DNA of 64,000 bases from DAONFI01 sp035403485 (GTDB taxonomy: Bacteria; Planctomycetota; Phycisphaerae; SM23-33): the NCBI GenBank assembly GCA_964536835.1, contig CAZIAZ010000001.1:76741-140740 (forward strand), read 5' to 3'. The position numbers were made by a program, and so were the translations under genes. Below are positions 35,401-44,126 of the stretch, one piece after another (within the stretch, counting starts at the first letter, position 1; each line of letters starts with the position of its first letter). The notes beneath the pieces are model-generated. The model did not search any database. It was not told the DNA's origin and saw nothing but the letters and a program-made list of their open reading frames with translations.

Positions 35401-35996
35401 ACGGGGCTGCCGGTATTGAACCGTCCGTCAAAGACGCTATCGAATTCGCCAAAAAAAGATTTTATACCGAATTGGCGGAAAAGGATTTCGAAGGCTGTGA
35501 CGTTTTGGAAAAACTCATAGAAATCGGCAGATTATTCCTGACGCGCGAATTGGCTGAGCTGGAACGTTTCGTACTGTTGCAGATTTTCGACCAGTCATGG
35601 AAAGACCATCTGCTTAGCATGGATCATCTGAAGAGCGCAATAGGCTTACGCGGTTACGCCGAACAGGACCCAAAAGTAGCCTACAAACGCGAAGGCGGCA
35701 AACTGTTTGAAGAAATGTTCGCCGGCATTCGTGAAAAACTCAGCAGCATGATTTTCAAAGTTCGACTGGCCAGCCGTGAAGACGAACTGGAAAGCGTATA
35801 TCAGGTCTCCGAGCAGGTTCACGAGCAATTACACGGTTACGGCCATCTTGCACAAGGCGCCGGCCAGGCGGCTCAACAGCCCGGGGAGTCACAAAAAATA
35901 AAACAGATTGTACGGCAAGACGTAAAAGTGGGCAGAAACGACCCATGCCCGTGCGGCAGTGGGAAAAAATATAAAAAATGCTGTGGCCGAATGTAA
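32475..35996 (+). CDS. secA: Preprotein translocase ATPase SecA with expanded helical-wing region
   Basis: SecA pushes unfolded proteins through SecYEG using ATP. The motor motifs ATGEGKT, VDEVDSILIDEARTPL, TNMAGRGTDIKL and LRGRAGRQGDPGSS are intact, and the SEC-C zinc tail CPCGSGKKYKKCC ends the protein. At 1173 residues it is about 270 longer than E. coli SecA. One excess part is a Lys/Glu/Gln coiled-coil-like insertion near residues 270-320. The other lies between the scaffold and the WKDHLLSMDHL segment: four diverged copies of a helical-wing unit (W807, W865, W932, F991 mark equivalent positions). SecY lies elsewhere in this window. AGGAAA precedes the ATG. Confidence 0.96.
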   Translation: MLKILQKLFIKSIGGSRNDRIIRSCMNLVHEKINPLETMMQSLDDNELRAASLDLRKQTLAGDVKRNDVLPQAFALIREASRRGRNHRQYDVQLVAGMILDRGWIAEEATGEGKTIACYPAIYMAWLEGFKTHVVTVNDYLVERDANFAKPIFELLGVTVGFIRSEMPAYGDGATARRAAYECDVTYGTNSEFGFDYLRDNMKMSPAEQVQGRLDFAIVDEVDSILIDEARTPLIISGPAYGKTDRYNKADAVARELISRNRPYDQANRQVENLTMRLQTLEGELKKNKKSDAADKLQKQIEQTRDELVQAEDARSRQTQYYEVVLDKKSAHMTHEGVTAAQEIAGVGSFYVGANMEWPHLMEQALRAHLVYERDKDYVVQDGQIVIVDEFTGRLLEGRQWSDGLHQAVEAKERVTVKEENQTLATITLQNYFKLYKKLAGMTGTAMTEAEEFAKIYKLDVASVPTNVPCCRNDSEDRIYADEDAKFKAIVEEINEYSKTGRPVLVGTTSIEKSEKLSQMLVHTYGIEHELLNGRPENAAREAEIVFKAGQQHELSKKNSQMVGNVTIATNMAGRGTDIKLSDGAKQSGGLHIVGTERHEARRIDNQLRGRAGRQGDPGSSRFFLSLEDDLMSIFAGDWTKKMLAWLGLTGDMAIENKRISNGIERAQKKVEERNFEIRKNLLEYDEIMDVQRHGFYSMRQAVLEGRNIQRLVFRMVNDSIASAAENFLDGSYPQRCIGEWARNTLQAAVRDEHIKAKTADDMPSLEADLREAAKSEAYATIAITLGEYMDEELEASAWDLRGLSSWAKSRFGVDISQNQLRKMNPHEVEQALCDSAAEKIDKIDLSPLLECLEPDFAKKSFAGWANSKFNLGLSGDDFDGTAQQAVEKIMTGVHELYRRRQVEYPVEYAVEMTVGRNGEDNIYALEELCRWANVKFGTDFTAENLQGKNAHELLKMLTDISHEWLEGDKLSQCINGAAGIEPSVKDAIEFAKKRFYTELAEKDFEGCDVLEKLIEIGRLFLTRELAELERFVLLQIFDQSWKDHLLSMDHLKSAIGLRGYAEQDPKVAYKREGGKLFEEMFAGIREKLSSMIFKVRLASREDELESVYQVSEQVHEQLHGYGHLAQGAGQAAQQPGESQKIKQIVRQDVKVGRNDPCPCGSGKKYKKCCGRM

Positions 35997-36044
35997 TAAA
36001 CGTATGTTCAAAATGAAAATAATTTACAGAACCTCGCTAACGGG

Positions 36045-36073
36045 TTGACACCGCTTCAAACAAAAAATATGAT
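36045..36073 (+). promoter_or_regulatory. Strong sigma-70-type promoter of the HAD gene
   Basis: A perfect TTGACA (36045-36050), a 17-base spacer and TATGAT (36068-36073), about 28 bases before the start codon. It is the best promoter match in the window. Confidence 0.75.
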
Positions 36074-36100
36074 ATATTTTATTGTGTAGGGGGTGTGGCC

Positions 36101-36769
36101 ATGAATAATAATTGGGATATGTCGAAATACGATGTAATATTTTTTGATCTCGACGGTACACTGACAGATCCGAGCATGGAGATGGTCAGCAGTGCGGTTT
36201 ATGCGCTGCAGAAATGCGGGATTGCCTCGCCTGATAAGGCAAAACTCCAAAAATTCCTGACAGAGCCGCTGCTGGAATGTTTTGAACAACATTTCGGCAT
36301 GACGCAGGAACAGGCGAACGAAGCATTTAACCATTACTGGCAGTACTACGCGACGCAGGGCATTAGCCGCAACAAACCCTACAACGGCGTGCCGGAACTG
36401 CTCGATAAACTGTCGGAACAGGGAAAAATCATGTGTGTTGCGACGGCGCGTCAGACCGAGAATGCCGTCGGGGTTCTGGCTGCTACCGGGTTGACCAGAT
36501 ATTTTACGCACATTCTCGGGGCAAGCAACGACATGTCCCGCCGTACGAAAAAGATGATAATATTCGACTTGATAGCATCCATCGGCGAACATGACATGGA
36601 AAAAATTATCATGGTCGGCGACCGCACTGCCGACATCCTCGGTGCACAAGCCAACGGCATAGACACTATCGGCGTAACATGGGGCCAGGATTCGCAAGAC
36701 GAAATCAAGGCGACAAATCCGACGTACATGGCTAATTCCGTCAAGGAAATGGCGGATTTACTGCTATAA
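36101..36769 (+). CDS. HAD-superfamily hydrolase, phosphoglycolate phosphatase-like
   Basis: Motif I is FFDLDGTLTD, with nucleophile Asp16 and acid Asp18. A helical cap follows (about 30-95), then motif II in CVATARQ, a Lys in the RRTKKMI stretch and motif IV GDRTADILGA. This is the Gph/PgmB-like subfamily with a helical cap, 222 residues. The substrate is not predictable; small phosphomonoesters such as 2-phosphoglycolate are typical. The ATG at 36101 follows AGGGGGTG; a GTG at 36095 is also in frame. The permease gene starts 56 bases later and may share the promoter. Confidence 0.9.
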   Translation: MNNNWDMSKYDVIFFDLDGTLTDPSMEMVSSAVYALQKCGIASPDKAKLQKFLTEPLLECFEQHFGMTQEQANEAFNHYWQYYATQGISRNKPYNGVPELLDKLSEQGKIMCVATARQTENAVGVLAATGLTRYFTHILGASNDMSRRTKKMIIFDLIASIGEHDMEKIIMVGDRTADILGAQANGIDTIGVTWGQDSQDEIKATNPTYMANSVKEMADLLL

Positions 36770-36825
36770 TGTTTCGTAGCGATGACTTTCAACAATCGAT
36801 TTTTTGAAAGCAGCCAGGATTTACC

Positions 36826-37899
36826 ATGCTTGATACGACTGTAAAATTCTTTTCGGATTTCTGGACAGTTCTGGAACAGATGTCGCCGTATCTCCTTTTC
36901 GGGTTTATACTTGCCGGCATAATCCGCGTGCTGCTTCCTGTAAAGTGGATAGAAAGACACCTGGGCGGCGAAGGATTTTGGGCATCTCTCAAGTCATCAG
37001 CCATCGGCGTTCCGCTGCCGGTGTGCAGTTGCGGCGTAATACCGTTAGCCGCCTCGTTGCGTAAGCACGGCGCGGGTGCAGGGCCCACGACTGCATTTCT
37101 CATCTCGACGCCGCAGACCGGAGTTGACAGCATACTCGCCACGTGGGCTATGCTCGGGCCGGTGTTCACGATTTTCCGCGTAGCCGCAGCCCTGCTCAGC
37201 GGCCTGCTCGGCGGCTGGGCCGTCAGCCTGCTTGTACGCACTTCAACAACAGATGTGAAAAACCACACTACTGACAATAACCATGATGACGAACTACCGA
37301 AAACAGTCAAAGGCAAAATCTCAGAAGCTGTCCGATTTGCATTCGTCACCTTGCCAGGCGATCTGGCCGGAGCGCTTATGGTCGGCTTGATAATTTCTGG
37401 CTTAATCAGCGCGCTAATTCCCGACAAATTTTTTGCGCAACATCTTTCAAGCTTACCGTTACAGATGTTGCTCATGCTTGCAATGGGCATACCCATGTAT
37501 GTCTGCTCGACGGCATCGATACCCATCGCCGCCGCGCTTGTACTCAGCGCCGGAATTTCGCCTGGCGCCGCATTGGTATTCCTCATGTCGGGGCCGGCAA
37601 CCAACGCGGCGACAATCACCATTATAACCCGTATGTTGGGTTGGCGGGCAATGATAACGTATCTGGCCAGCGTAGCTGTAACGTCAATCGGCGCAGGCAT
37701 ACTGATGGACACCGCTTTCAGTGGTATAAAAGTTTCGCCGATGGCGATGCACCAGCATGGCCAGGGCGTTTCCATAATTTATACTATTGCTGCCGTCATT
37801 CTGCTTGCAATGTTGCTGATACATCTGGGGCTGAAATTAAAAAACAGGTTCGCCGCAAAGGCTATGGCATCACATTCATGTTGTTGTAACCATAAATAA
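36826..37899 (+). CDS. SO_0444-family (ArsP-like) metal efflux permease
   Basis: This 357-residue protein has about eight membrane helices in two similar halves. The first half has PVCSCGVIPLAASL with C67 and C69, and the second has MYVCSTASIPIAAAL; a Cys/His-rich tail (HSCCCNHK) closes the protein. This pattern marks the SO_0444/ArsP-type permeases, linked to copper, zinc or organoarsenic export. The soft-metal-binding cysteines support metal efflux, but which metal is open. No metal regulator gene adjoins it. It ends before a shared terminator. Confidence 0.85.
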   Translation: MLDTTVKFFSDFWTVLEQMSPYLLFGFILAGIIRVLLPVKWIERHLGGEGFWASLKSSAIGVPLPVCSCGVIPLAASLRKHGAGAGPTTAFLISTPQTGVDSILATWAMLGPVFTIFRVAAALLSGLLGGWAVSLLVRTSTTDVKNHTTDNNHDDELPKTVKGKISEAVRFAFVTLPGDLAGALMVGLIISGLISALIPDKFFAQHLSSLPLQMLLMLAMGIPMYVCSTASIPIAAALVLSAGISPGAALVFLMSGPATNAATITIITRMLGWRAMITYLASVAVTSIGAGILMDTAFSGIKVSPMAMHQHGQGVSIIYTIAAVILLAMLLIHLGLKLKNRFAAKAMASHSCCCNHK

Positions 37900-37980
37900 A
37901 AAGTGCTTTTTTTATTTTTAAAGCAATTCTTGAAAATACCCTTTGGCAACTCGTGGCATTCTGTACCGCATGGAAGCAAT

Positions 37981-38010
37981 AAAAAAGCCCCGAATTAACG
38001 GGGCTTTTTT
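37981..38010. terminator. Bidirectional intrinsic terminator
   Basis: AGCCCCG (37986-37992) pairs with CGGGGCT (37999-38005), with A-run before and T-run after. It serves the permease gene on the plus strand and the M42 peptidase gene on the minus strand. Confidence 0.9.
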
Positions 38011-38035
38011 GATTATTCAGAGTGGTTCGCAACTG

Positions 38036-39115
38036 TCAGACCTTGACTTTGAATTTTTCACCTTTCTTGACATCGATGACGAACGCAGCCAGCCAATCTG
38101 CCGTTTTTTGCAAATCGCGTAAATCCATCATCTCAATCGTAGAGTGCATATATCGCGTCGGCGGCGAAACTATCGCCGACGGCGTACCGCCATTTTTCGT
38201 CCACATCACCATCGCATCCGTTCCGCCGGTTTTCGAAAAAATCTCTGTCTGTAATTCGATTTTCTTCCTTGCTGCCACCTTCTTAAGCCGGTCTATCAGT
38301 ACAGGATGATTTTCTCTGCCGACGGTATACGTCGGCCCGCCGCCAAGTTTCACTTCGCCGTGAAGTTTTACATCTATACCTGGCGTATCGGTAGCGTGGG
38401 TCACGTCAACGGCAATAGCGGCGTCCGGCTTGACGTTCATGACGTTCATCTGAGCGCCATTGCAGCCTGTCTCTTCCTGAATGCTGCTGCACGCATAAAG
38501 GGTGCAGTTGAGTTTGTCGCGGCTGACGGAGGCTATACGCAAAACCTCAGCCGCAACCCAGCAGCCAATACGGTTATCAAGGGCACGTGAAACGGCGATG
38601 TTCTCATCAAGCATCTCAAAGCTGTCCACGAATGTTATCGGATCGCCCAATGAAACTTTTCTCTTTGCTTCCTTGGCGTCCTTTGCGCCGATATCAATAA
38701 ACAGCTCGTGCATCTTCGGAGATTTCTGTTCCTGGTCTTTGGGTATAAGGTGTATCGCGGTCGCGCCAACCACGCCGCGAACTATTCCCTTGCCGGTATG
38801 TATGTTCACGCGTTTGGAACGAATGAGCGCTGGATCAACGCCGCCAATGCTCTGGAAATAAATAAACCCCTTGTCGTCGATATATTTAATCATGAGGCCG
38901 ACTTCATCAATATGGCCGTCGACTAAAATTTTGGTATCCGCGCCAGGATTGAGCACTGCCACAGCATTGCCATAATTGTCGGTATGCACTTCGTCGGCAA
39001 ATTTACGGACATAGTCACACCAGATTTTTTGCGTGGATGCTTCAAAACCGCTCGGCGAACAGCTTGTTAAAAGCGATTCAAGAAATTTGAACGATTCCGC
39101 TTTCATTGATTTCAT
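38036..39115 (-). CDS. M42-family metallo-aminopeptidase
   Basis: This is a cytoplasmic dinuclear zinc or cobalt aminopeptidase of the FrvX/PepA-like M42 family, which trims peptides in large TET-type assemblies. Metal ligands are visible as His68 in VDGHIDEVG, the Asp in SRALDNRIG, the Glu pair in IQEETG, the Asp in AVDVTHA and a late His in TRYMHSTIEM. The length of 359 residues is normal. GGAG lies seven bases before the first ATG. It follows the glycosyltransferase gene by 38 bases, so co-transcription is possible without an obvious functional link. Confidence 0.93.
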   Translation of the reverse strand: MKSMKAESFKFLESLLTSCSPSGFEASTQKIWCDYVRKFADEVHTDNYGNAVAVLNPGADTKILVDGHIDEVGLMIKYIDDKGFIYFQSIGGVDPALIRSKRVNIHTGKGIVRGVVGATAIHLIPKDQEQKSPKMHELFIDIGAKDAKEAKRKVSLGDPITFVDSFEMLDENIAVSRALDNRIGCWVAAEVLRIASVSRDKLNCTLYACSSIQEETGCNGAQMNVMNVKPDAAIAVDVTHATDTPGIDVKLHGEVKLGGGPTYTVGRENHPVLIDRLKKVAARKKIELQTEIFSKTGGTDAMVMWTKNGGTPSAIVSPPTRYMHSTIEMMDLRDLQKTADWLAAFVIDVKKGEKFKVKV

Positions 39116-39153
39116 ATTAACGCTCCATTATATGTCCGGCGGCAACCATTATG

Positions 39154-40755
39154 CTACATTGCAGGTTCGACTTCAGTATTGTCATCGGATACACTTTTCT
39201 TGCAGCCGGCATGCTGTGCTTCCAGTTCACGGTTGACTTTCGGGGCTTTCATGGCTTTTGAGGTCATAGCTGCAACATAGAAAAAACCGAAGGCAAACAT
39301 CAGCAGGAACGGCCCCGTCAGCAGCGCAGCCTGCCAGTTGAGCACACAGCAGCACAGGCAAAGCATCATGTACAGGCCCATGATGAATTCAACAACCATC
39401 AGCCGCATTTGCGACGACGATTTATTTTTGCATGATTTTTCTTCCGTTTTGTCTGAATATTCCTTCATGGAAGCACTGCCGTATTTCGGCGTACGAACGA
39501 ACACGCTCTCCTTGCCGGCAATCGCCTCAAGAATCGCCTTCGTATTCGACACGCACAGCCCTACGCCAAGAGCAACCATATATGGAAAATAGATTACTGG
39601 TTTATACCATTTGCCACTAAGAGCCCACTGGCCCATGCAATAAAAAACCGAACCGGACATGGTCGCGAGCACAAATATGCCTATATCTGCCAAGCCGCGA
39701 ATGAACGTACCCGTTTTGAGCGGCAGAGTCTGGCTGAACATGGCCGGAAACATCAGCAACACCAACAGAAACATGAAGATGTGCAGACAGAAACCGGTCA
39801 GGTGAAAAAAGCATTCCGCTTTAACTTTCAGCGGCAGATTACTTTTCATCACAAGCGGCAGGAGTTTTATGCAACTTTGAGTGCCGCCCTTCGTCCAGCG
39901 GAACTGCTGAGCCTTGAATGCCATCATCTCCGGCGGAAGCTCAGCCGGACTCGTCTCGTTCGGCAGGAAGACAAACTTCCAGCCCTTCATCTGGGCACGA
40001 TAACTCAAGTCAAGGTCTTCCGTAAGAGTATCATGCTGCCAGCCGCCGGCATCGTCTATAGCAGCACGACGCCATATGCCACCCGTGCCGTTAAAACTCA
40101 TAAAACGGCCACTGCGATTGCGGCTTACATGCTCAATGGCAAAGTGGCCGTCAAGGAAAATGGCTTGCGCCTCGGTAAGCAGGCTGCTGCCGCGGTTGAT
40201 ATGCTCCCAGCGGGTCTGCACAACACAAACTCTGGGGTCAGTGAAATAATCCATCGTATTACGTAAAAAATCTTTCTTGGGAGTAAAGTCGGCATCAAAA
40301 ATCGCGATAAATTCGCCTTTCGCCGTCTTCATGCCGTTCACAAGAGCACCGGCTTTGAAACCTGTCCGGTCAGTGCGATGGATAAGTTCCACATCAAAAC
40401 CCTGACGGCAAGCCTCGTCGACGGCTTTTGCGGCGATTTCCGTCGTATCATCTATGCTATCGTCCAGCACCTGTATCTGAAGTTTGTCCTTCGGATAATC
40501 CAACTCGCACGTTTCGCGTATTATTCGTTGTGCCACAAAACGCTCATTAAACATCGGAAGCTGAACGGTCACCACCGGCATTTCGCCGAAGCGTGATGCC
40601 GGCTTGGGAGCTTTGTGCTTGTGTTTCCACCAGAGAAAAACAAGCGCGTATCGATGAAGCCCATATACGGACACCACCACCAGCAATACCGTATAAATCA
40701 ATATAAACACGTTTTGAAGAACATCAGTCCAGGTTGTCATTTCCGCAATAGACAT
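39154..40755 (-). CDS. Cellulose synthase-like family 2 glycosyltransferase
   Basis: The 533-residue protein has an N-terminal membrane helix (about 15-38), a GT-A domain and four or so C-terminal membrane helices. Processive GT2 motifs are present: VLDDSIDDT, the FDADF metal-binding DxD, TEDLDLS and the product-binding QQFRW. Proteins of this form transfer sugars on the cytoplasmic face and may thread the polymer or lipid sugar across the membrane. Product unknown; related bacterial enzymes make glucomannan-type chains or glycolipids. AAGGA precedes the ATG. Confidence 0.88.
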   Translation of the reverse strand: MSIAEMTTWTDVLQNVFILIYTVLLVVVSVYGLHRYALVFLWWKHKHKAPKPASRFGEMPVVTVQLPMFNERFVAQRIIRETCELDYPKDKLQIQVLDDSIDDTTEIAAKAVDEACRQGFDVELIHRTDRTGFKAGALVNGMKTAKGEFIAIFDADFTPKKDFLRNTMDYFTDPRVCVVQTRWEHINRGSSLLTEAQAIFLDGHFAIEHVSRNRSGRFMSFNGTGGIWRRAAIDDAGGWQHDTLTEDLDLSYRAQMKGWKFVFLPNETSPAELPPEMMAFKAQQFRWTKGGTQSCIKLLPLVMKSNLPLKVKAECFFHLTGFCLHIFMFLLVLLMFPAMFSQTLPLKTGTFIRGLADIGIFVLATMSGSVFYCMGQWALSGKWYKPVIYFPYMVALGVGLCVSNTKAILEAIAGKESVFVRTPKYGSASMKEYSDKTEEKSCKNKSSSQMRLMVVEFIMGLYMMLCLCCCVLNWQAALLTGPFLLMFAFGFFYVAAMTSKAMKAPKVNRELEAQHAGCKKSVSDDNTEVEPAM

Positions 40756-40863
40756 TTTATTCCTTCTAACCGTATCCGGAAAGGTCCGGATTCTTTTTCA
40801 AAAACCTGAACCGCCGATTTCAAAGCCCCCATATTCAGGAAATCGGCGAATCGGACAATTCCA

Positions 40864-41370
40864 TTACTTACGTTTGATAGAGATTATTTCTACGGTCTCA
40901 ACCGGCACATCGCCATGCATTCCATGATTGCCGGTTCGCACCTTTGCAATTTCATCCGCCACATCCATGCCTTTGACTATCCTGCCGAAAACGCAGTATC
41001 CCCAGCCCTGCATATTCTGGCCGGTAAAATTCAAAAAATCATTATCAACAAGATTGATGAAAAACTGGCTCGATGCGCTATGAGGATTGGGGGTACGAGC
41101 CATTGCTATTGTGCCGCGTTCATTTTTAAGGCCGTTAGTCGCCTCGTTTTGTATCGGAGCATTGGTGGGTTTCTGTTCCATTTCAGACGTAAACCCGCCG
41201 CCCTGTATCATGAAACCAGGAATGACGCGATGAAAAATCGTTCCGTCAAAAAAACCTTCATCCACATAAGTTAAAAAATTATCCACGGTTTTCGGCGCTT
41301 TGACGTCATCGAGTTCGATTTCCATATCACCGCGATTTGTTTTTACTATTACGATTGTCGATTCCGGCAT
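40864..41370 (-). CDS. Cyclophilin-type peptidyl-prolyl cis-trans isomerase
   Basis: This 168-residue single-domain cyclophilin speeds proline isomerisation during folding. The active-site FHRVIPGFMIQGG (with catalytic Arg), SSQFFINL and a GYCVFGRIVKGMDV segment are all present. There is no signal peptide, so it is cytoplasmic. AAGGA lies before the ATG. It stands between the glycosyltransferase and HIT genes on the same strand. Confidence 0.95.
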   Translation of the reverse strand: MPESTIVIVKTNRGDMEIELDDVKAPKTVDNFLTYVDEGFFDGTIFHRVIPGFMIQGGGFTSEMEQKPTNAPIQNEATNGLKNERGTIAMARTPNPHSASSQFFINLVDNDFLNFTGQNMQGWGYCVFGRIVKGMDVADEIAKVRTGNHGMHGDVPVETVEIISIKRK

Positions 41371-41429
41371 AAAAAATCCTTATTTTAGTATTTTGTAATT
41401 TTAACCTTTTTGCCGTCAGCCGGCAGTAA

Positions 41430-41861
41430 TTATTTCCCCGAAAGATGGCTTTTAATTTTATCGGCAAATTCCTGCATCTTGCCATCCTGATATTTGCCCG
41501 CCGGCCAATCGAAGCGGAACTCACCGGCTGCACCATATCGCGGAATAATGTGAAAATGCACATGCGGCACAAGCTGTCCTGCTATACGGCCATTGTTTTG
41601 AAGCACATTGAGGCCGGCACAACCCGTAGCAGTCTGAACCGCATTAACCAGTTTCGGCAGAACGGCTAACGTTTTTGCCGCTACTTCGGCGGGCACTTCA
41701 TGAATCTTCTCGTAATGTTCCTTGCATATAAGAAGAACATGGCCCGGCGAAACAGGGCCTATATCCATGAACGCCAGTGAATCATCATCCTCATATACTT
41801 TTGTCGACGGTATTTTGCCGGCAACTATCTTGCAGAAAATGCAGTTATCGTCTGTTTTCAT
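41430..41861 (-). CDS. HIT-family nucleotide hydrolase (HinT-like)
   Basis: The 143-residue protein has the catalytic triad HVHFHII near its C-terminus and an N-terminal CIFC pair that with a later His would bind zinc, as in HinT-type proteins. These enzymes hydrolyse AMP-lysine-like phosphoramidates or dinucleotides. The frame is open to 42032, but AGGAG eight bases before the ATG at 41861 and the family length fix the start. The extra upstream codons run through a palindromic repeat and are unlikely to be translated. Confidence 0.93.
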   Translation of the reverse strand: MKTDDNCIFCKIVAGKIPSTKVYEDDDSLAFMDIGPVSPGHVLLICKEHYEKIHEVPAEVAAKTLAVLPKLVNAVQTATGCAGLNVLQNNGRIAGQLVPHVHFHIIPRYGAAGEFRFDWPAGKYQDGKMQEFADKIKSHLSGK

Positions 41862-41888
41862 GGCGGTTCTCCTTGCATATCGCGAATA

Positions 41889-41968
41889 TAGAGCAGTTTT
41901 CAAAATTATTTCCTTTCGAAAACCGCTCCAGAATGATTCTCGAAAGCAATTTTTTGAAAACCACTCTA
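41889..41968. repeat. 80-bp imperfect nested palindrome
   Basis: The outer ends TAGAGCAGTTTTCAAAA and TTTTGAAAACCACTCTA are inverted repeats with two mismatches. The left arm also pairs with GAAAACCGCTC at 41918-41927, so two alternative hairpins are possible. Arms share AGAGCAGTT-TC with the gyrA leader palindrome at 13623. It lies between rplQ and the HIT gene. A separate imperfect hairpin (AGGCCGCTGTCC with GGGACAACGGCCT) follows near 41977-42013. Confidence 0.65.
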
Positions 41969-42133
41969 ATAGCGAAGGCCGCTGTCCTGTTTTTTTCGGG
42001 ACAACGGCCTGTTCGGTTTTTGCAGAATCCACCGCGTCTCACTTACACGGCTGGGCCATCAGCTCTATTATTCACCCTTTATATAACAGCAAAGATTAAA
42101 TTATACATCCCAAATCCCTGAAATGGGAGAAAA

Positions 42134-42691
42134 TTACTCTGCGGTTTTTTCCGGTGCTTCCTCAGCCGCCTTTGCCGGCGCTGCAGAGGTTTTTCCGGCA
42201 ACGGCAACATCAGCTGCGGCATAAAGTTTGCTCACACGGGCACGACGCTTCGTGTTGGCGGTATTTTTTTCGCGTTTTGCGCCTTCTTCTACAAGCTGCA
42301 CTATCATCTGTACGCCGCCATCGCCTATCCGGCGGTCGGCAATGCGAACAAGGCGGGTATAACCGCCCTGCCGCTGGGCATAACGCGGGGCTATTTCGCT
42401 AAAAAGTTTCTGAACCACGGTCTGTTCCGTAGGATCGCTGTCCTGCGTTTTGGGGTCGACGGCATAGATATCGCGATCACGAAGCATCTGTATGACCTGC
42501 CGGCGGGCATGAAGCGTGCCCTGCTTGGCAATGGTTATGAGTTTTTCGGCGAAACTGCGCAATTCCTTGGCTTTTACCTCGGTGGTGCGGATAGCACCGT
42601 GTTCGAATAGCGATGCCGCCATGTTTCGCCTCATCGCCTTGCGGTGCGACGTGGTACGGCTTAATTGTTTTCCTGCTACACGGTGACGCAT
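42134..42691 (-). CDS. rplQ: 50S ribosomal protein L17, C-terminally extended
   Basis: The start MRHRVAGKQLSRTTSHR and the late YTRLVRIADRRIGDGG are diagnostic of L17, at the polypeptide exit side of the large subunit. At 185 residues it is about 60 longer than E. coli L17. The extra part is a basic, then Ala/Glu-rich tail. GAGG precedes the ATG. It ends the alpha operon, 275 bases after rpoA. Confidence 0.96.
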   Translation of the reverse strand: MRHRVAGKQLSRTTSHRKAMRRNMAASLFEHGAIRTTEVKAKELRSFAEKLITIAKQGTLHARRQVIQMLRDRDIYAVDPKTQDSDPTEQTVVQKLFSEIAPRYAQRQGGYTRLVRIADRRIGDGGVQMIVQLVEEGAKREKNTANTKRRARVSKLYAAADVAVAGKTSAAPAKAAEEAPEKTAE

Positions 42692-42966
42692 TGTTACGTC
42701 CTCTTTCCTAATCTGGGCAACGGCTTTTCCCGTCGCGGTTTTTTATTTCTTTATTTTTTCTCTAGTAAAAACCGTAGTTTCATATTTATCAGGTTGTGGC
42801 TTGTCTGCCTTAGGGCGGATACTTTAAAAACATCTACGGTTTATAACAGTTTTTGAAAAGAATATTTTTAGGTAAATCTCTTTTAAAAACCGCCGAATTA
42901 CTAAAGTCATATTAAAAACTTATTTCAGCCGCCGATTAAAACATCAACGGCTATCGGCAATTAAAA

Positions 42967-43989
42967 TCATTCGCCTTCAGCAGCGACAGTGGCTTCCGGC
43001 TGGGGCAGTTCCACGTTCATGCCGAGCGAAAGTCCCAAATCAGCCAGCTTGCGTTTGATTTCACGCAATGACGTCTTGCCGAAGCTGCGGATTTTCAACA
43101 ATTCCGATTCAGCCATTTTAACGAGTTGGCCGACGGTTTCGATTTGAGCCGATTCAAGACAGTTGCTCGCACGAACTGAGAGTTCCAACTCCTGCACGCT
43201 CATGCCCAGCTTGCGGTTAAGTTCCTCATCGACTTCATTGCCGGTCTCAATCATGCCGCCTTCAGGAATCTGCTGGCCCATTTCGAAATACTGCACGAAC
43301 GGGTTAAGATGTTTACGGAGAATCTTGCCCGATTCGACAAGAGCCATTTCCGGCGTAATAGTGCCGTTCGTCCAGATTTCCATTATGAGTTTGTCATAGT
43401 TGGTTTTCTGGCCGACACGGGTATCTTCCGTGCGATAACGGACGCGGGTCACCGGCGAGAAAAAGGCATCGACTTCTATAACGCCGAGTTCCTGCTCGCC
43501 GGCAGCAAGTTCTTCAGCCGGAACGTAACCGCGGCTGGTTTCGATGGTGAATTCGATGTCAAATTCGACGTCGTCCGTCAGCGTCGCAATCACCAGGTCT
43601 TTATTGATGATTTCGATAGATGAATCACACTCAATCATGCCGGCTGTTACAGCTCCTTTTTTGGAGCTTTTGAGCGTCATGGTCTTTGGTTCGCTGGTAT
43701 ACGACTTTATGACAAGTGTCTTGATATTCAGAATGATGTCGGCAATATCTTCCAGCACGCCCGGCAGTGTGGTGAATTCATGCGTAGCGCCCTTGATTTT
43801 CACTCTCGTGACGGCTGCGCCTTCCAGGCTGCTCAGAAGCACACGACGAAGGGAATTGCCCACGGTAATGCCGAAGCCGCGTTCAAACGGCTCGATTGCA
43901 AACTTTCCATAAGTAGGCGTCGACACTTCCTGATCGAGGACTACACGGGTCGGCAGTTCTAATCCACGCCAACGAATTCTCATTTTCAA
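42967..43989 (-). CDS. rpoA: RNA polymerase alpha subunit
   Basis: The 340-residue protein has the N-terminal assembly domain (RRVLLSSLEGAAVTRVKI) and the helix-hairpin-helix C-terminal domain (ELSVRASNCLESA, SFGKTSLREIKRKL) that contacts UP elements and activators. The ends match the family. GGAGG sits before the ATG. It lies between rpsD and rplQ as in the classic alpha operon. Confidence 0.97.
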   Translation of the reverse strand: MKMRIRWRGLELPTRVVLDQEVSTPTYGKFAIEPFERGFGITVGNSLRRVLLSSLEGAAVTRVKIKGATHEFTTLPGVLEDIADIILNIKTLVIKSYTSEPKTMTLKSSKKGAVTAGMIECDSSIEIINKDLVIATLTDDVEFDIEFTIETSRGYVPAEELAAGEQELGVIEVDAFFSPVTRVRYRTEDTRVGQKTNYDKLIMEIWTNGTITPEMALVESGKILRKHLNPFVQYFEMGQQIPEGGMIETGNEVDEELNRKLGMSVQELELSVRASNCLESAQIETVGQLVKMAESELLKIRSFGKTSLREIKRKLADLGLSLGMNVELPQPEATVAAEGE

Positions 43990-44126
43990 CCTCCGTCCCT
44001 GTCGGGACTTTAGCGACCTTTTGCCTTAACGTCCGGCAGGTCTGGGTTAGCACCGGTCGGTTTATCAGGCACGGCACCGTGCCGCGGCCTATCTGCTCGT
44101 CCGGTGATTGCCTTTGCTGTGTTTTA

